A stretch of DNA of 64,000 nucleotides, taken from contig VWZW01001369.1 of the NCBI GenBank assembly GCA_013397115.1, positions 1,534,527 through 1,598,526 of the forward strand, in the 5' to 3' direction. Every line of letters starts with the position of its first letter. The stretch's first letter is position 1. This DNA comes from Edolisoma coerulescens. Lineage: Eukaryota; Chordata; Aves; Passeriformes; Campephagidae. The position numbers and the translations under genes were made by a program. The notes beneath the pieces are model-generated. The model worked only from the letters and a program-made list of their open reading frames with translations, did no database searches and had not been told where the DNA came from. Shown in pieces: positions 39,760-51,790 of the stretch.

Positions 39760-42700
39760 CACATGGAGAAATATAAATTCTAGTGCTCCTACCATATATG
39801 TGGAAATTCAAACACACACTGGAACTTCTTGGTGATGAAAGTCAAAGATTCAAGGTATTTTTAATTAAAAATTTTTTTAAAACCCAATAAAGTACAAAAT
39901 TAAAATACTAAACATCAATGTGGATAAACTCAAGCTTAACCATAACTTCACAAAAAAAAAATCCTAGATCCTAATAAATATTTTTAATAACAGTGTGAAA
40001 ACAGCAAGGATATTACCTGCAGGTTTACAGTTTTTGTAACCTACTCTGTTAAATTCACATGAAGAACAGATACCACATAAGCAGGTTTCTAGGGAGTGTC
40101 TCAGCAATTAGCTGCAGACCCACCATTACACATAACAAGTCTCAACAAACAAAATCACTGCTGAAGAAATGTGTAAACTATAGTACCCTGGAAATCTGCA
40201 ATGAGGACAGAAACAGATGGAAGTGATTCAATGGATGGTGCCTTTTCAGCCACAGCCCCATTGAATCCAGTTCTCCGGAAGGTGACTGTAGAGGAAGACT
40301 TGTCATACTTCCAGCCCAAGGAGATGTAGCCTGGAAAGCACCAGCTGAAAACCATTCACAGAAGGTCTACTAGAAAGGGTTATGAACCTTGTTCAAAAAT
40401 GCTAAGGGGGTAGGAAAAAGAGGGCAGGAGAAAGATCTATCATGGTTTTGTGATTTTCAAATGCACACAGAAGAGAACTCCACTGCTGCAGAGAGCAGTG
40501 GCTGCATACAGTTTCACACCATGAAATGGACAATGAAGTCTCTGGAACAATCTCCATTAACACCAAAAATGGTGTAAAAATATGGAAAAATTTATTACAG
40601 CCACTGACTATAGTAATTTAATTGATTCATTTCAGAAAAAAAAAAGTTAGAGATGAATGCAATAAAAAGTACCCTGTCACTATTCTACTGATGAAATGTC
40701 ATAATCCAGTAACTGGAAAAGTGAGAAAAAGTAGTTTGTCTCTTCCATGAGACAGCAGAAAAAAATATAATCTATACAAATGTATACAACTCTGGGATTG
40801 TTTAACAGAGCACCGGGTGTGAGAGAAGCATACAGGGAGTATCACATAAGCTTCAGATAAAACCACAAGTATACTTAGGCAGCTTTGGCTAGGTTTAAAG
40901 GTGAAACTCTACTTAAATCACTCTAACCAGAGGCTGAGAGTAAAGAAGCTTGTTCATTTCTTCCCAAGTTTAGGTATTCGACATTTGGTGTTGTTGCACT
41001 TGTTTTCAAAGAACACACATAAGGAAATATATGGCTTAATCACACAACTTCTCTTTCTAATGAAAAGAACATGAAGTTCTAATAAGTTGTAAATGCTTGG
41101 GTTAGGAGAAGTATTAGAACAATTTGAGAGACAAAGCACCAATAGCAAATATCATTATCCCAGCACGAGAAGGATACAACAAAAAAGCTTAGAGTTAAAA
41201 CTATACAAATGAGATTAAAAACCTTCTGGATGTGCCTTGAAAACAAAACCAGTGAAAATAATTATCCTCGTCTGTCAAGTGACTATTTTTTAGTATGGGT
41301 GGATTCACTCTTGCAAACACCAGGTCAAGCATGGATGCTTTGGTCAAGCTTATATCACTGAGTTTAGCAAAGGGACACCAGCATTAGATTAAACATTAAT
41401 TGCCTGTGTAATGCAGAAGGTTATTCTGCATCACAAAATCCTTGTTTATTCTTCAAAATAGGGGAATGAGTGTGTGAATGCTACCACCTGCATACCTTTT
41501 GTTTATCTTTCTGAGATTTTCTAAGAATAGACAATTGAAAAAGCAATCATGTTGTTTCATCACCTCCTTCTTTCTCCACACAATTAGGAGAGAAAAAAAT
41601 AAGTGAAGAGTTTCTTAAGTAGGTCACTCTAGCACAAGCACAGAGTATGTGTAAATAAAGAGCCATGGATTTTCCCCTTAGCTATCTGGAGAGAAATTTC
41701 AGTGATCAGTCCAAACACTGTTTTGTCAGAGATGTGCCAGGAAAAACAATAAAAATAAATTTAGCAGAATATACAATAGCAACAACTTCCTAAGTAGGGC
41801 TGTTAAGTTTTTAAAAAGCACATAGTAATAAAATAGACTAATTATATTCAATCTGTTACACACAACAGAAGAAGCAAGCTAAGACAGGATCACAGTGCTA
41901 GAACTAGGTGCAGTGCTAATGTACTTTGGGAATGTGTCATAAATCCCAACCTTGGACTTAATAAAGGCTCAAATAAAATTACTTCTGCTGAATATTCATG
42001 CTGTAACTAGTTAAATTACAGAAGTACTACCTAAAGATCTTACAAATTAAATAAATTGAAAGACTCACAGGGAAAAAAACACCAGCCTGGTCTACAAGGA
42101 AATAAAGAGGTACTGTTCAAAGGCAGACAGAACTAGAGGCATCCAACCACTCCTGACACCCTCAGCTCTAACTACTGCAGCAGAAGGAAATCAATTACTT
42201 CCCTTTGGGTGCAAATTACTTATACCAAATGTATATCTACATTGAAGACAAATTTTAAAACCAGATCTTTCAGCCAGGATAATGACACCCCTTAACATGC
42301 CTCCATGTTATGTTGCAGAGAGGAAAGGGCAGTATTTGCAGATAATTTCTTTCTGACTGGTTTTATTAACAGAGTTCATGAGGGAAACAAAATAAAGCAC
42401 TTAATCCACACTTATTTTCCACTCTTCTCCCTTTGCACTCACAAACCTCCAGAGCAAGCAGACTTATTTACCACTCAGAAAAAACAAGCCTGGCCACTTC
42501 AACAAGCATGATGATAGATACCTGTGACCTCTGGTCCCAGCTAGGTTTTCAGCAGAGACCTTCACAAGACTGATTGCTGTGTAAAATAGGACTCTGAAAG
42601 TATAATTCACTGTGCCCACTACCAGTGAATAACTGGGGCCCCTTAATATACATTTAATGGTGGTCATGAGCTATCATAAAACCATCTTACATGTCATAAC

Positions 42701-43373
42701 TACTGTGGCTCTCGCCTAAGCATATTTGTGTCTTTTTCAGACCATGTCTTTTAGGGCTTTTTTCCCAGTCTTCAATGTTTTTGTTAGCCTCCATGCCAAA
42801 ACATGATGAGAACACTAGTTCTGACCAATTTTTTTAAGTATATCTTTGAAATATGTGTGTGAAAGTCTGCCAATGTTTTGCAGTGTTAGATGTTGAGGCA
42901 TTGTGCCAAACTACCAGAAAGCCATCATTAGATATTAGCCAATATAAAAGGTGATGAAAACTACCTCACAAATGAAAAAGACACAAAACCTGTGGATGAA
43001 AGCAGAAAGGGAAGAGGACGGGAACATCCTTAGAGTTATACAAAAGCCCTAATTCAGAAGAGTGTGGAGATGACTGTGCTTAAAGAGACTGGGCTCCCAC
43101 ATCTTAGAGCAGCTCCAAAATTCAGAGCCTTATTTTAGTGTTTACTGCCACCAACCAATTGCTCTAACTTTTGCTTAAATTATTCTCAAATGAAATCAGA
43201 AAGCTTTTCTGTTAACTTGCAGAGTGTTCTTAGACAGCTCAAGGTCAATTCTTTCCTGGCTGTAACAGGTTAAGCATGCATAACACAAATGGAAACCACC
43301 AAGCGATTATTAGCATCTGCAAAGATTCCAGGAACAGGTCAATTATATAAAAGTAAGTACTGTTGTTAAGAAT
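39760..43373. other. intergenic, nothing recognised
   Basis: AT-rich, short random frames only. No repeat family that I can name. Confidence 0.5.
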
Positions 43374-43427
43374 AATATACATTATAAGAACAATATACAT
43401 TATAAGAACAATATACATTATCAGAAC
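43374..43427 (+). repeat. 18-bp tandem repeat, three copies
   Basis: Unit AATATACATTATAAGAAC occurs at 43374-43391 and 43392-43409, with a third copy at 43410-43427 differing at one base. The unit length is a multiple of three, so the minus-strand frame reads through it as a repeated hydrophobic hexapeptide; this is a by-product and not evidence of a gene. Confidence 0.9.
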
Positions 43428-44523
43428 AGCAAAAAAAGAGTAAAGTTCTGTATCTTTTTTTAACTGGAAAGCCCTAAACATTTTGGAGCACAGAGTAGAA
43501 CAACTGACAGCCTACCTGGCCTATTTACCCCTTTTCTTTTCCATAAGCCCTGTGCATAATTTTATAAACATACGTGGATGTTCCTGCTTAGAGGTGATGC
43601 AGAACCTTTTTTTTCTTCATGAAAATTCTAATCTTTTTACTGAAAGAATAAGGAACAATCACCTATAATGTACATATTAATAATGTACGAAAGAATTCAG
43701 CTGCAAAAGGATTGAGCAAGAAAGAAGCATCAATACGACAACAACAACAAAGAAAAACCCATATAAGACATCCTGCAAACATGAAGAACAAGCTGTACAT
43801 CATCAGCTCTCTGAATAGCCATGGTACCACGTTCTGAATTAAACATTTTTATGTTTCGATACATTATTATGCATAATTGGCTAATGAGTTCTGACTTAAC
43901 TAATCATGACCTCATTTTTACATTGTGCTCACTCTTTCTAGGCGGACGAAAAGATTCTTACACTCAACAAAGGGAGAAAAGATGTTCTCTGTGATACAGT
44001 TCATATAAAACAAGGCAAACTGGAATACTTTAAGTGTCATATTTATGGGTAATTTTAGAAATTACACTGCTTAACCAATCTAGTTATTTAGAACTATCAT
44101 ACACAAACACTTACATATTATCCAAAATCTTCAGAATGGATTTCCAAAAATTTAAGCATGAACATGTTAAATTTTTTCCAATAGAAAGACCTATATATAA
44201 ACTCCTAAACCACTGTTATAGACATTTAAAAAGGGAGTTTGGCACAAATAATTTCTTTAGGCTCAGGGATACTACGTCTCCTATTAGAGATGACCACTGG
44301 GACCCAAGGGGCTGCTCCTGCAGCTGGTACCAGAGGCCGGTCTAGGTGGGTTCTGTTTCTGCCTTTGGCAGAACTTGTGTTTGGTGATAGTAAAAAACAG
44401 GTATAGGTTAGACAGCCAACAAGCAAGGGCTGATGTGCCTGAACAAGAAGTAGCAGTGTGACATCTAGTGGGCTCTTTTTGGGACAGCAATAGGCTGATT
44501 CCTTTTTAGCAACTCATAAAGCT
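43428..44523. other. intergenic, nothing recognised
   Basis: Contains a short (ACA)n run near 43738-43751. No gene or named repeat identified. Confidence 0.5.
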
Positions 44524-44656
44524 CACAGATCACAGAATATTCTGAGTTGAAAGGGACCCACAATGATCATCAAGTCCAGCTCTTAAGTGAGTGGCCGGTA
44601 CAGGGACTGAATTCATGACCTTGATGTTATCACCACCATGCGCTACCAACTGAGAT
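44524..44656 (-). mobile_element. tRNA-Ile/CR1 composite SINE (TguSINE1-like), copy 1
   Basis: On the minus strand it begins with a tRNA-like head: an A-box-like CTCAGTTGGTAGCGC, then a degenerate anticodon/variable region and a B-box-like GGTCATGAATTCAGTCC. The tail (plus-strand 44530-44580) is the CR1-type end with cacagaatattctgag and gggaccca. The head resembles tRNA-Ile. A tRNA head plus CR1 tail is the structure of passerine TguSINE1, which would be mobilised by CR1 reverse transcriptase. The first tRNA bases are missing. Confidence 0.75.
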
Positions 44657-47600
44657 AATAGGTTTGAAGAAATTGACCAAAAGGAGCAAAGGAGCTAATA
44701 CAAGGAACAAAGAAAACAGCCACAGACTATACAGGTGAGGAAAAAATATTTACAAAAGCCAGAGGTGGAGGAAGAAATTTTGTGTTCACGGGTATTGCTT
44801 TCAGAGTGTACTCAAGTATGACTGACGGGAATTGAAAATACACCTCATGTTGGCCATCTGGGGATGTGTGTTGCAATATTTGAGGCATTTTCAACACACA
44901 CCCCATGCTGCAACAGAAGCATTAACCAAAACAAGCATCAAGAGGAAACATGATTAGGAAAATGACTTTCCTCCACAGAGTGTGGCACACCTCTGTCACT
45001 TCCAGTATGCTGAAACTTGGGATTCCCCCAAATGCTAAAAATTCCATTGCATCATAGGTGGTAGGGGGGCACTTAAAAAAACCAAGTAAATAAAAACTAA
45101 ACTTTATTTTCATGGAGTTGTTTATTTCCATGTCACTTCTACTACATGAGTCACATGCAAACCAGCCCAAGACATTTCCCCAGTAATTTGGCCAGTCTCA
45201 TTGATTATGGAAATTACAGACCAGCAAATGAAAATGAATTCTGGTAGCACTGCAGTGGAGTCAACTCAGTTCAAGCAGTAGACATGGAGAGAATAAATGT
45301 TATCTGCCTAAATTCTCAACAAACTTAGGAGGTAAGAAGGGAAGAATGAGAGCCCAGGTGAACATCAGGCACCTAATGGGTGACAATCATAGAAATCAGA
45401 CACCTGCAATATCATTTCTATGCTCTGTCTGCTGGTTTTGTGCCCAGAAGTACTGTCCCAGTCCCACAACCGACTAACCAATTATGAGCTAACTTCTCAC
45501 CTATCACCAGAGGTGGTGGTGCAGAGTATAATTCCTAAACCGTCAGGAATATCCCTTTTGTAGCTGGATACCCATGACACTGCTTCGGAAGAATAAGGCT
45601 TCAAAGCAATTCCATTCCATCTGCACCTGGGAGTTTCACAAGCTGATGCTTACCATCCAGCCAGTACAGTGGAATTGTAGCCTTTCAGAAGGTAAAGTAG
45701 CATAATATATATTCTGATTTATATTGGAACATATATGCGGACACATGGGATTGCAAAAAGTGTTGCACAGAAAGAATCAGATGCTTTATTGTTGAACTTG
45801 TTCTGTGCTTCAATCCTTTATATAGAGCTCATTTTCATATTCTGGCTTCTGTCTGGCAAAAACAGGCCTGAATCCTGACCCCATGTTATTCAACAAAATG
45901 ATTAAAAGAGCTTGCGTAAGTTGCTTTGGTTGTCACCAATCTGTTTTAAATTATCCAAGCTCTTGGTATTGAAGGTTTTGAAATCAGGTACGTGGACAGT
46001 AAAGGAACAAAGATCAGTTGAGAAGTGATATGCAAAGTAAGCAGTATTGTAAATGTCTTTTTCAAGCCACAGGCATGTATCACTGTTATCATCAGATATC
46101 TTTATATTGTAATTATATCTTTAGCTAAAGACCATCTTGGGAGCCATCTGACTGCAACGTACCAGATCTAAGAAATTATTGTCATTACTGAAAAACTGCA
46201 TTTCAGCTTTTGTTCTGTAAAGAACTCATGCCTGGGGAATGCACAAACTGTTGTATTTATAATTAAATGGATGTGGTAAATTGTGTTATTGTACTGCACT
46301 GAATAAAAGCAGATTGTTAGCCTAAAAAAAATCTCAATATCAAAACCTCACTTGCCGTACCATCCACAATTAAGGTTACCTTGTCCTAGACCTTCAGTGA
46401 TACATCTTCAGGGACTGATGAAGAATTTCCACAACTCTGAACACAGACGAAACAAAGAAGGAAATGAGTATGGAGTAAGGGAGTTGGTCACCACTGAACC
46501 ATTTATTAAAGAAGTTGCAGCTGGGAGGGAAAAGTCTGGAAGACAGATGAAGTTGCAAAAAAACTGAAGTAGCTCAAACTGAATGACTAAAATCTACAGA
46601 AAATTTTGACCTACATATTCTCTGTATCTATAAAGTAACAGAAATGCCTTCCCCCGTCCCCTATCCTTTCAAGTACACTATGTGATGAATCCAGCATAAA
46701 ACTTGACTGTTAAAGAAAATCCTGTAAAAATACCTGGCTGCAGAACTGAGCATAAATAATGTGCAGTAAATAAAAAATGAAAGGGTGGCATCAAAGAGAA
46801 GAAAAAGCAGCAGAACACAGGAGCACCATGGGCACCAAGTCAGGCGTTATATTAGCGACATCTGGTCTGTACTATATTTATTTTTCCACCGTTTAAAATT
46901 ATGCCTCTTCTCAAGTATTGCGATTCAAAAGGGTGAAGAGATTATTTCTTGCCCTTCCTTAAGCAGTATACTTCTTCCGAAATTTTTATCCCCTCAGCTG
47001 TGCTAAGTAAACACCTCAAGAAAATTGAACTTCACACTTTAATTCCCCATCTCCTCCCTAGCTTTATTGCAATTGTCAGGAAAGTGTGACACCTCAGCAC
47101 ACCAGCACCAAGCTCCCAGCCACTACACCAGATGGGAATGTAACTGGCAGCACGATCTGGCTCAAGGCTTTCAGTTCAGGGTGACCGAATTCCCACATCA
47201 TGTGTGAGCTCATGTCAGGGTCAAATGTACCCAGATTCAGAAGGAACAGAAGTAGAGCAGATGGGCAAGCAGAAAGTCTGTGACTTGTCATGTGTTTATG
47301 CTAGCCTTGGTTCTCTGCAAGGAAGCATGGCACACACAGTGAATGTGACTTGTGACCAGAATTTAAGGCAGTAACACTATTACTGTAGCTCCATTCTGAA
47401 TTCTTTCTTAAAATCCTACTACAGAGAATCCAGAAAAAGCTATGGAATGAAAACTGTGCACTTAATTTTCCCTTTCTAAACAAAATAATTTTACTTAGGC
47501 CTTTTCTTAGAAAATACAGTGAATTATCTCAAAGAAAGAAAAAAAAAGGCAATAGTACTAGCATCCTGTGTTGCTTGGCTTCAATTTTCCCACTAGAGGG

Positions 47601-47942
47601 ATTACACACTCTTTGAGATCTGCAAAATCAGAAACTACTTCTTCTACACAGATTTCTTACTGGTGTGTTTGTAAAATGATGATCTTATCGTAACTTAAAA
47701 GGTTACCACAGATCAATAGCCCTTCAGAAGGCAGATGTGTATTCATTAGTTTCCTCGAACAGCCTTCCTTTGTGGCCTTCCTTTTCCTCAGATAAGGAGT
47801 AAGCAAATGCACCAGTGCAAACAAAATGCCTACCCAACAATCCATTTAAAACACATGCCTTGGTTACATCTGTCTCCTAGCTCTTTTGCTCATGTATGTT
47901 TAAATAAAAATAATCTTGCAAATGCTAACTACTGAGTGCAGT
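44657..47942. other. intergenic, nothing recognised
   Basis: AT-rich with only short random frames. I recognise no gene, RNA or repeat family. Confidence 0.5.
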
Positions 47943-48434
47943 GCATTTGGTCCCCTCACTACAAGACAGACACTCAGGTGCTGGAGCGAGATCAGAGAAG
48001 GGCAATGGAGCTGATGAAGGGTCTGGAGCACAGGTCTGATGAGGAGAAGCTGAGGGACCTGGGGTGATTAGCCTGGAGAAAGGGAGGCTGAAAGGGGACA
48101 GTATAACTCTCTGCAACTGTCTGAAAAACAGGTTGTAGTGAGGTGGGGATCAGTCTCTACCCGCAAGTAACAAAAGATAGGATGAGAGGAAATGGATTCA
48201 AGTTGTGCCAGGGGAGGTTTTTGGATATTTGGAGAAATGTCTGTATTGAAAGAGTTGTTGAGCATTGGAACAGGCTGCCCAAGGAAGCAGCTGAATCACC
48301 ATCCCTGGAGGTATTGAAATACCTGTAGATGCGGCACTGAGAGACATGGTTTAGTGGTGGGCCTGGCAGTGCTGGGTTAACAGGTGGTCTCAGTGTTCTA
48401 AGAGATCTTTTCCAACCTAAACTCTTATGACTTG
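47943..48434 (+). mobile_element. CR1 LINE 3' end, 5'-truncated
   Basis: Strong match in order to the CR1 3' end: ggtgctggagcgagatcaga near 47977, then the gagaagctgaggga and ggttgtagtgaggtgggg segments, ggaacaggctgcccaaggaa near 48270, and the terminal cttttccaacctaaactctt near 48405. It is less diverged than the CR1 at 22.9 kb. Typical target-primed reverse-transcription truncation: only the end of ORF2 and the 3' UTR remain, with broken frames. Confidence 0.9.
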
Positions 48435-49180
48435 ATGAGTGCCAGGAGTCTCAGTAGAAGTACTGAAAATGGAGGATGACCAGATATTTACATTGAGTTA
48501 AAGTACAGAAAAACCCTACCCCAAATTATAAAACACATCTTCCTTTTATATACAGCTACAGATGTATTTAGTGTCTTTATCTACCAACTGGTCTGAATCG
48601 CATCTGTTTTTTTCTCACTGAAGCAGTCAAAAATTCATTCTTATTAAGCTACTGGTAATACACATATATCATTGGACATTTTGCTTATCAGTGTATAACT
48701 CTTCAAATCTTATCAGTTACATTCTTTGCCACTTACTTTCAATCTTTCCAGCCTTTTTTATCACTGTTCCCAGGTGCTATTTTAATTAGGTGGGCTTTTT
48801 GCCCAAACATTAACATATGTACTCTAACAAAGTTCAGCACAGAGCCTCCAATAACCTGCACTGCACATGATTAAGTCTGGTCAATAAAACTATTTGACCA
48901 CCGCACAGCTTGGTATCAACACACGCTTAGTCAAATGCCCTTGTGAGATAAGTATTTCTTAAGCCAAAAAGCTAGTCAGGTTCACTGCTTTGTTTCTCAA
49001 GTGCCCTGAAAAGATGGGCTTCATATATGCTATCCTGCGTGACGAATGATTTGTCTCTTACATTTGGCAACTCTATTATTAAATTACACAAAACACCAGA
49101 GTTTTGTTTTCATGTCACTGGCAATTGTTAACAGTTATAAGGTGCAATTAGTGCTGAAATAATATAATATATGCCATACA
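48435..49180. other. intergenic, nothing recognised
   Basis: No gene or named repeat. It abuts the target-site duplication of the LTR that follows. Confidence 0.5.
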
Positions 49181-49186
49181 GATAAC

Positions 49187-49547
49187 TGTCGCTGTTGTAC
49201 CAGGGACGGCAAGAAATGACACGAGATCGATCTAGGAAGAAAAAGAATTATTTATTAATTTACAGACTCGTTTATATATCTTAGTTCGCTTGAATGGCAC
49301 AAGGCCATTGGTCCTTGACCATCCACCTCTCAGAATGATTGGTTAAACCTTACAACACCCATTTCAAAATATTTCTCTAGTCAGAATCACAACAATACTG
49401 CATAACAATCTTGCACCTGCAAGATAAAGGGATTAGTTCACAAAAACTTCTGTTTTCAGCCAGTGTCTGTATGAAAGCAGGGACTCTCACACAGACACTG
49501 GCAGAAAGATGGAAAATCTCCCTTTGACCAAGCATTCAGCATCTACA
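49187..49547 (-). mobile_element. solo LTR of an avian endogenous retrovirus, class II (ERVK-like), reverse orientation
   Basis: A 361-bp element bounded by TG...CA on the minus strand and flanked by a perfect 6-bp duplication, GATAAC at 49181-49186 and 49548-49553. Six-base duplications are typical of class II (ERVK/alpha-beta) elements. On the minus strand it shows a TATA box (TATATAAAC, plus-strand about 49271-49279) and an AATAAA signal about 25 bp downstream, then a terminal ...GACA. A perfect 12-bp hairpin (arms 49459-49470 and 49491-49502) lies in its U3. No internal viral genes flank it, so it is a recombined solo LTR. Confidence 0.8.
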
Positions 49548-49565
49548 GATAACGTCTGAAAGTCC

Positions 49566-50135
49566 TGTTTACTGAATGACATAGAAGATGAGAAGGGTGA
49601 CCCACTTTATGGAAATTAGCATACTTTGATTAATAAGGTCTGAAAGGAATGAAGGTTTTTGTCTTTACAAACCAGCTGTGGGCCTACAGTAGATAAGACC
49701 AACACCGAAAGATAAAAGAAACGACGAGAAGGATTCCACCGATTGATGAATGGAATGCAAGAGATTTGTCCTTACAAATCTCTCTAAGTCTACTGCTAGA
49801 CGAATTTGTGTATTGAAAGATGAAAGAAACCATAGCAAAAACTATGAATTCCTGGAACTATGAAATCAAGGGGGGGTTATACATTAGAAGGGAACCTTAG
49901 GTATTAGGCGTTCCGGGAAGTCTGTACCTCTCAAGTACCTCAGCCAATGGGGAAAGAGAGAGGCACATGCGGCCGGGAAATTAGGATAAAAAAGGAGGCT
50001 GCGTCCTCCAAAAATTCGAGACACCCCAGGGGAATGCCCCATGGCCTCTCCCTTTATTCGAATAAAGTAAAAGGACTCCTCTGTCTCCTTTTTTGGACAT
50101 AAACCTCTGGTGTTTGTGAATTAATTTTCCTGACA
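49566..50135 (+). mobile_element. solo LTR of an avian endogenous retrovirus, plus orientation
   Basis: LTR features run 5' to 3': proposed start TGTTTACTG at 49566; a CCAAT-like GCCAATGGGG at about 49943; a TATA-like GGATAAAAAAGG at about 49983; the poly(A) signal AATAAA at 50061-50066; a GT-rich stretch; and the end TCCTGACA at 50135. The flanks AGTCC (49561-49565) and GGTCC (50136-50140) match in four of five bases, fitting a decayed 4-5-bp duplication. That points to a class I or III element. The 5' end is less certain than the 3' end. No internal viral sequence is present. It reads toward SRI. Confidence 0.65.
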
Positions 50136-50140
50136 GGTCC

Positions 50141-50819
50141 AACTCAAATTTATGAAGTTCCTTAGAAATTATGTTAATAAACAGAAAATAAAATCTTATG
50201 CTTCCAGATTTCTGACAGCAGACCATTTACCCTGCAAGGTCTGCATCAGTAGATTGGTTTCAGTCACACAGACTCCAGCAACTGATTTCTCACTGTCCTG
50301 CGACTGAATTAAATAGCTCTCACTAGGAGAGGGACGGAGTTCTATGTTTTGCAAAGTCGCGGTCCCGCTCAGACCAAGCTGTGGCCATTCGGGCTGATGC
50401 TGCTCCGTGGGGTACTGGGTGGTCAGTGGGAGCAAATCACGGGCTCTACCGGGGAGTTCCTCCAGCCAGGAGGAGGCTGCTGGATCAAAGCTGGTGCTAT
50501 TCCAGCTAATCCCCAAACGCGGGGTAGCCCCCGACTGAACACAAAAAAGAGCTTCCTCGCTTCAGTGGGACACGGGCATTCCCCCAGCTCCTGCTCCAGA
50601 ATTTGGACCTACAGACCCAAGAGAAATTGTACAGCCTTTTTTATGTCTTTGGGAACAGGCACAGGTGGTCAGACTCTGAAGAAAAAGCTAGGGTACCAAA
50701 AGAGAACATGTAAGGAAGCGTTTTGTGATACACGATACAGATGCACGAACTACTGAGTTTATGAGCCTTGTGGCCTTTTGCTAAATAATGAATCGGTGAT
50801 TCTAAAATAATCTGACATC
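50141..50819. other. spacer between LTR and SRI CpG island
   Basis: Unique sequence that rises in GC toward the right. An open frame at 50349-50756 has no recognisable domain. No named repeat. Confidence 0.45.
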
Positions 50820-51790
50820 AGCTCAGCCGATTCACCGGTGAACATGTCGGGAGCTTTCCTGTCGCCTTAGTGGGTCCCAGCCGCCACAGAACACCGCTTT
50901 CCCGGGAGCGGCAGTCCCGGGATGCGCCAGGGACCGGATCCACCTCCGCTGCCCGCGGTCGGTGGCTCCGGGGCGCAGCTTCCTCCTCTTCCTCCTCCTT
51001 TTCCTCCTTCTCATCCTCCTCAGCGGAGCGGTTCCGTCCGCGGGCGCTGCCTCCCGCGGATGTCTGACAGCTGCTGGCCGGGAGCCGCCGGCTGCCTGAG
51101 GCCGCTCTCCTTCGCCGGCAGCCCCGCGCTGACTCCAGCTCCCTCAGCACTCCCCGCCCGCACCCCGCTCTGACGGACCCACGGCCCAGCCCGCCCAGCT
51201 TACTCGGGAGGGCCCGAGGCAGCGCCGCGCCCCGCCCTGCCTGCGCCGGGAAATGCTGCCGCGGGGCCATAGGCCTGTACCACCGTGCCGGAGGGGGAAC
51301 TTGGAGGGGAGGAGATAGGAGGGGGTTGTCCCTCAGCTCCCGACGGCACCGCCCGCTGCCCCGGTGACGGAAGGTCGCCGCTTGCCCCGCCCGGGCGGCG
51401 GCGGCACGCGGGCTCCGGGAGGGGCCGGGGCTGGAAGCTGCTGCCCTCCCTGCGTATCCGGGTGGTTGCTGCCGGGCGCGGCCGGACCGCCGGAGCCGGT
51501 GCCAGGCGAAGATGGCGTATCCCGGACAGCCGGCGCCCGGCGGGTTCTACCAGGGCGGGGTGAGCGGGGGCTGGGGCCCGCGCGGGGCTGGGGCCGGCGG
51601 CCCGGGGGGGGGGCGGGGGGCGCGGNGGGAGCGGCGGGAGCCATGTGAGGCGGGGGCTGCCCGGCCTCCGACCGCCGCTCCCGCCGGGAGGTGCCGCAGG
51701 CGCCAGCTCGGGGCTGCGCCCGCGGGAGAAGAGAGGGAGGAGGCACATCCCCCGCAGCTGCTGCCGCGGGGCGAAAGTCAGTGCTGCGGG
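50820..51790. promoter_or_regulatory. SRI: CpG island, SRI promoter region
   Basis: An abrupt switch to GC-rich, CpG-dense sequence that surrounds the SRI start codon and first intron. There is no TATA box near the expected start, so a dispersed housekeeping-type promoter is likely. Long overlapping open frames on both strands (up to 182 codons on the minus strand) are the usual side effect of stop-codon depletion in GC-rich DNA. One ambiguous base (n) lies at 51626 inside a G-rich run. Confidence 0.85.
51512..51559 (+). CDS. SRI: SRI exon 1 coding part
   Basis: Encodes residues 1-16, phase 0, donor GGCGGG|GTGAGC. The last part of the exon and the intron start are very G-rich. Confidence 0.93.

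Noticed and set aside
43245..43481. Hydrophobic minus-strand frame with a repeated hexapeptide
   Set aside because: The repetition comes from the 18-bp tandem repeat, whose unit length is divisible by three; no other coding evidence.
51200..51748. 182-codon minus-strand frame and other long frames in the CpG island
   Set aside because: Pro/Arg/Gly/Ala-rich translations typical of GC-rich DNA with few stops; they overlap the real SRI exon 1 on the other strand.
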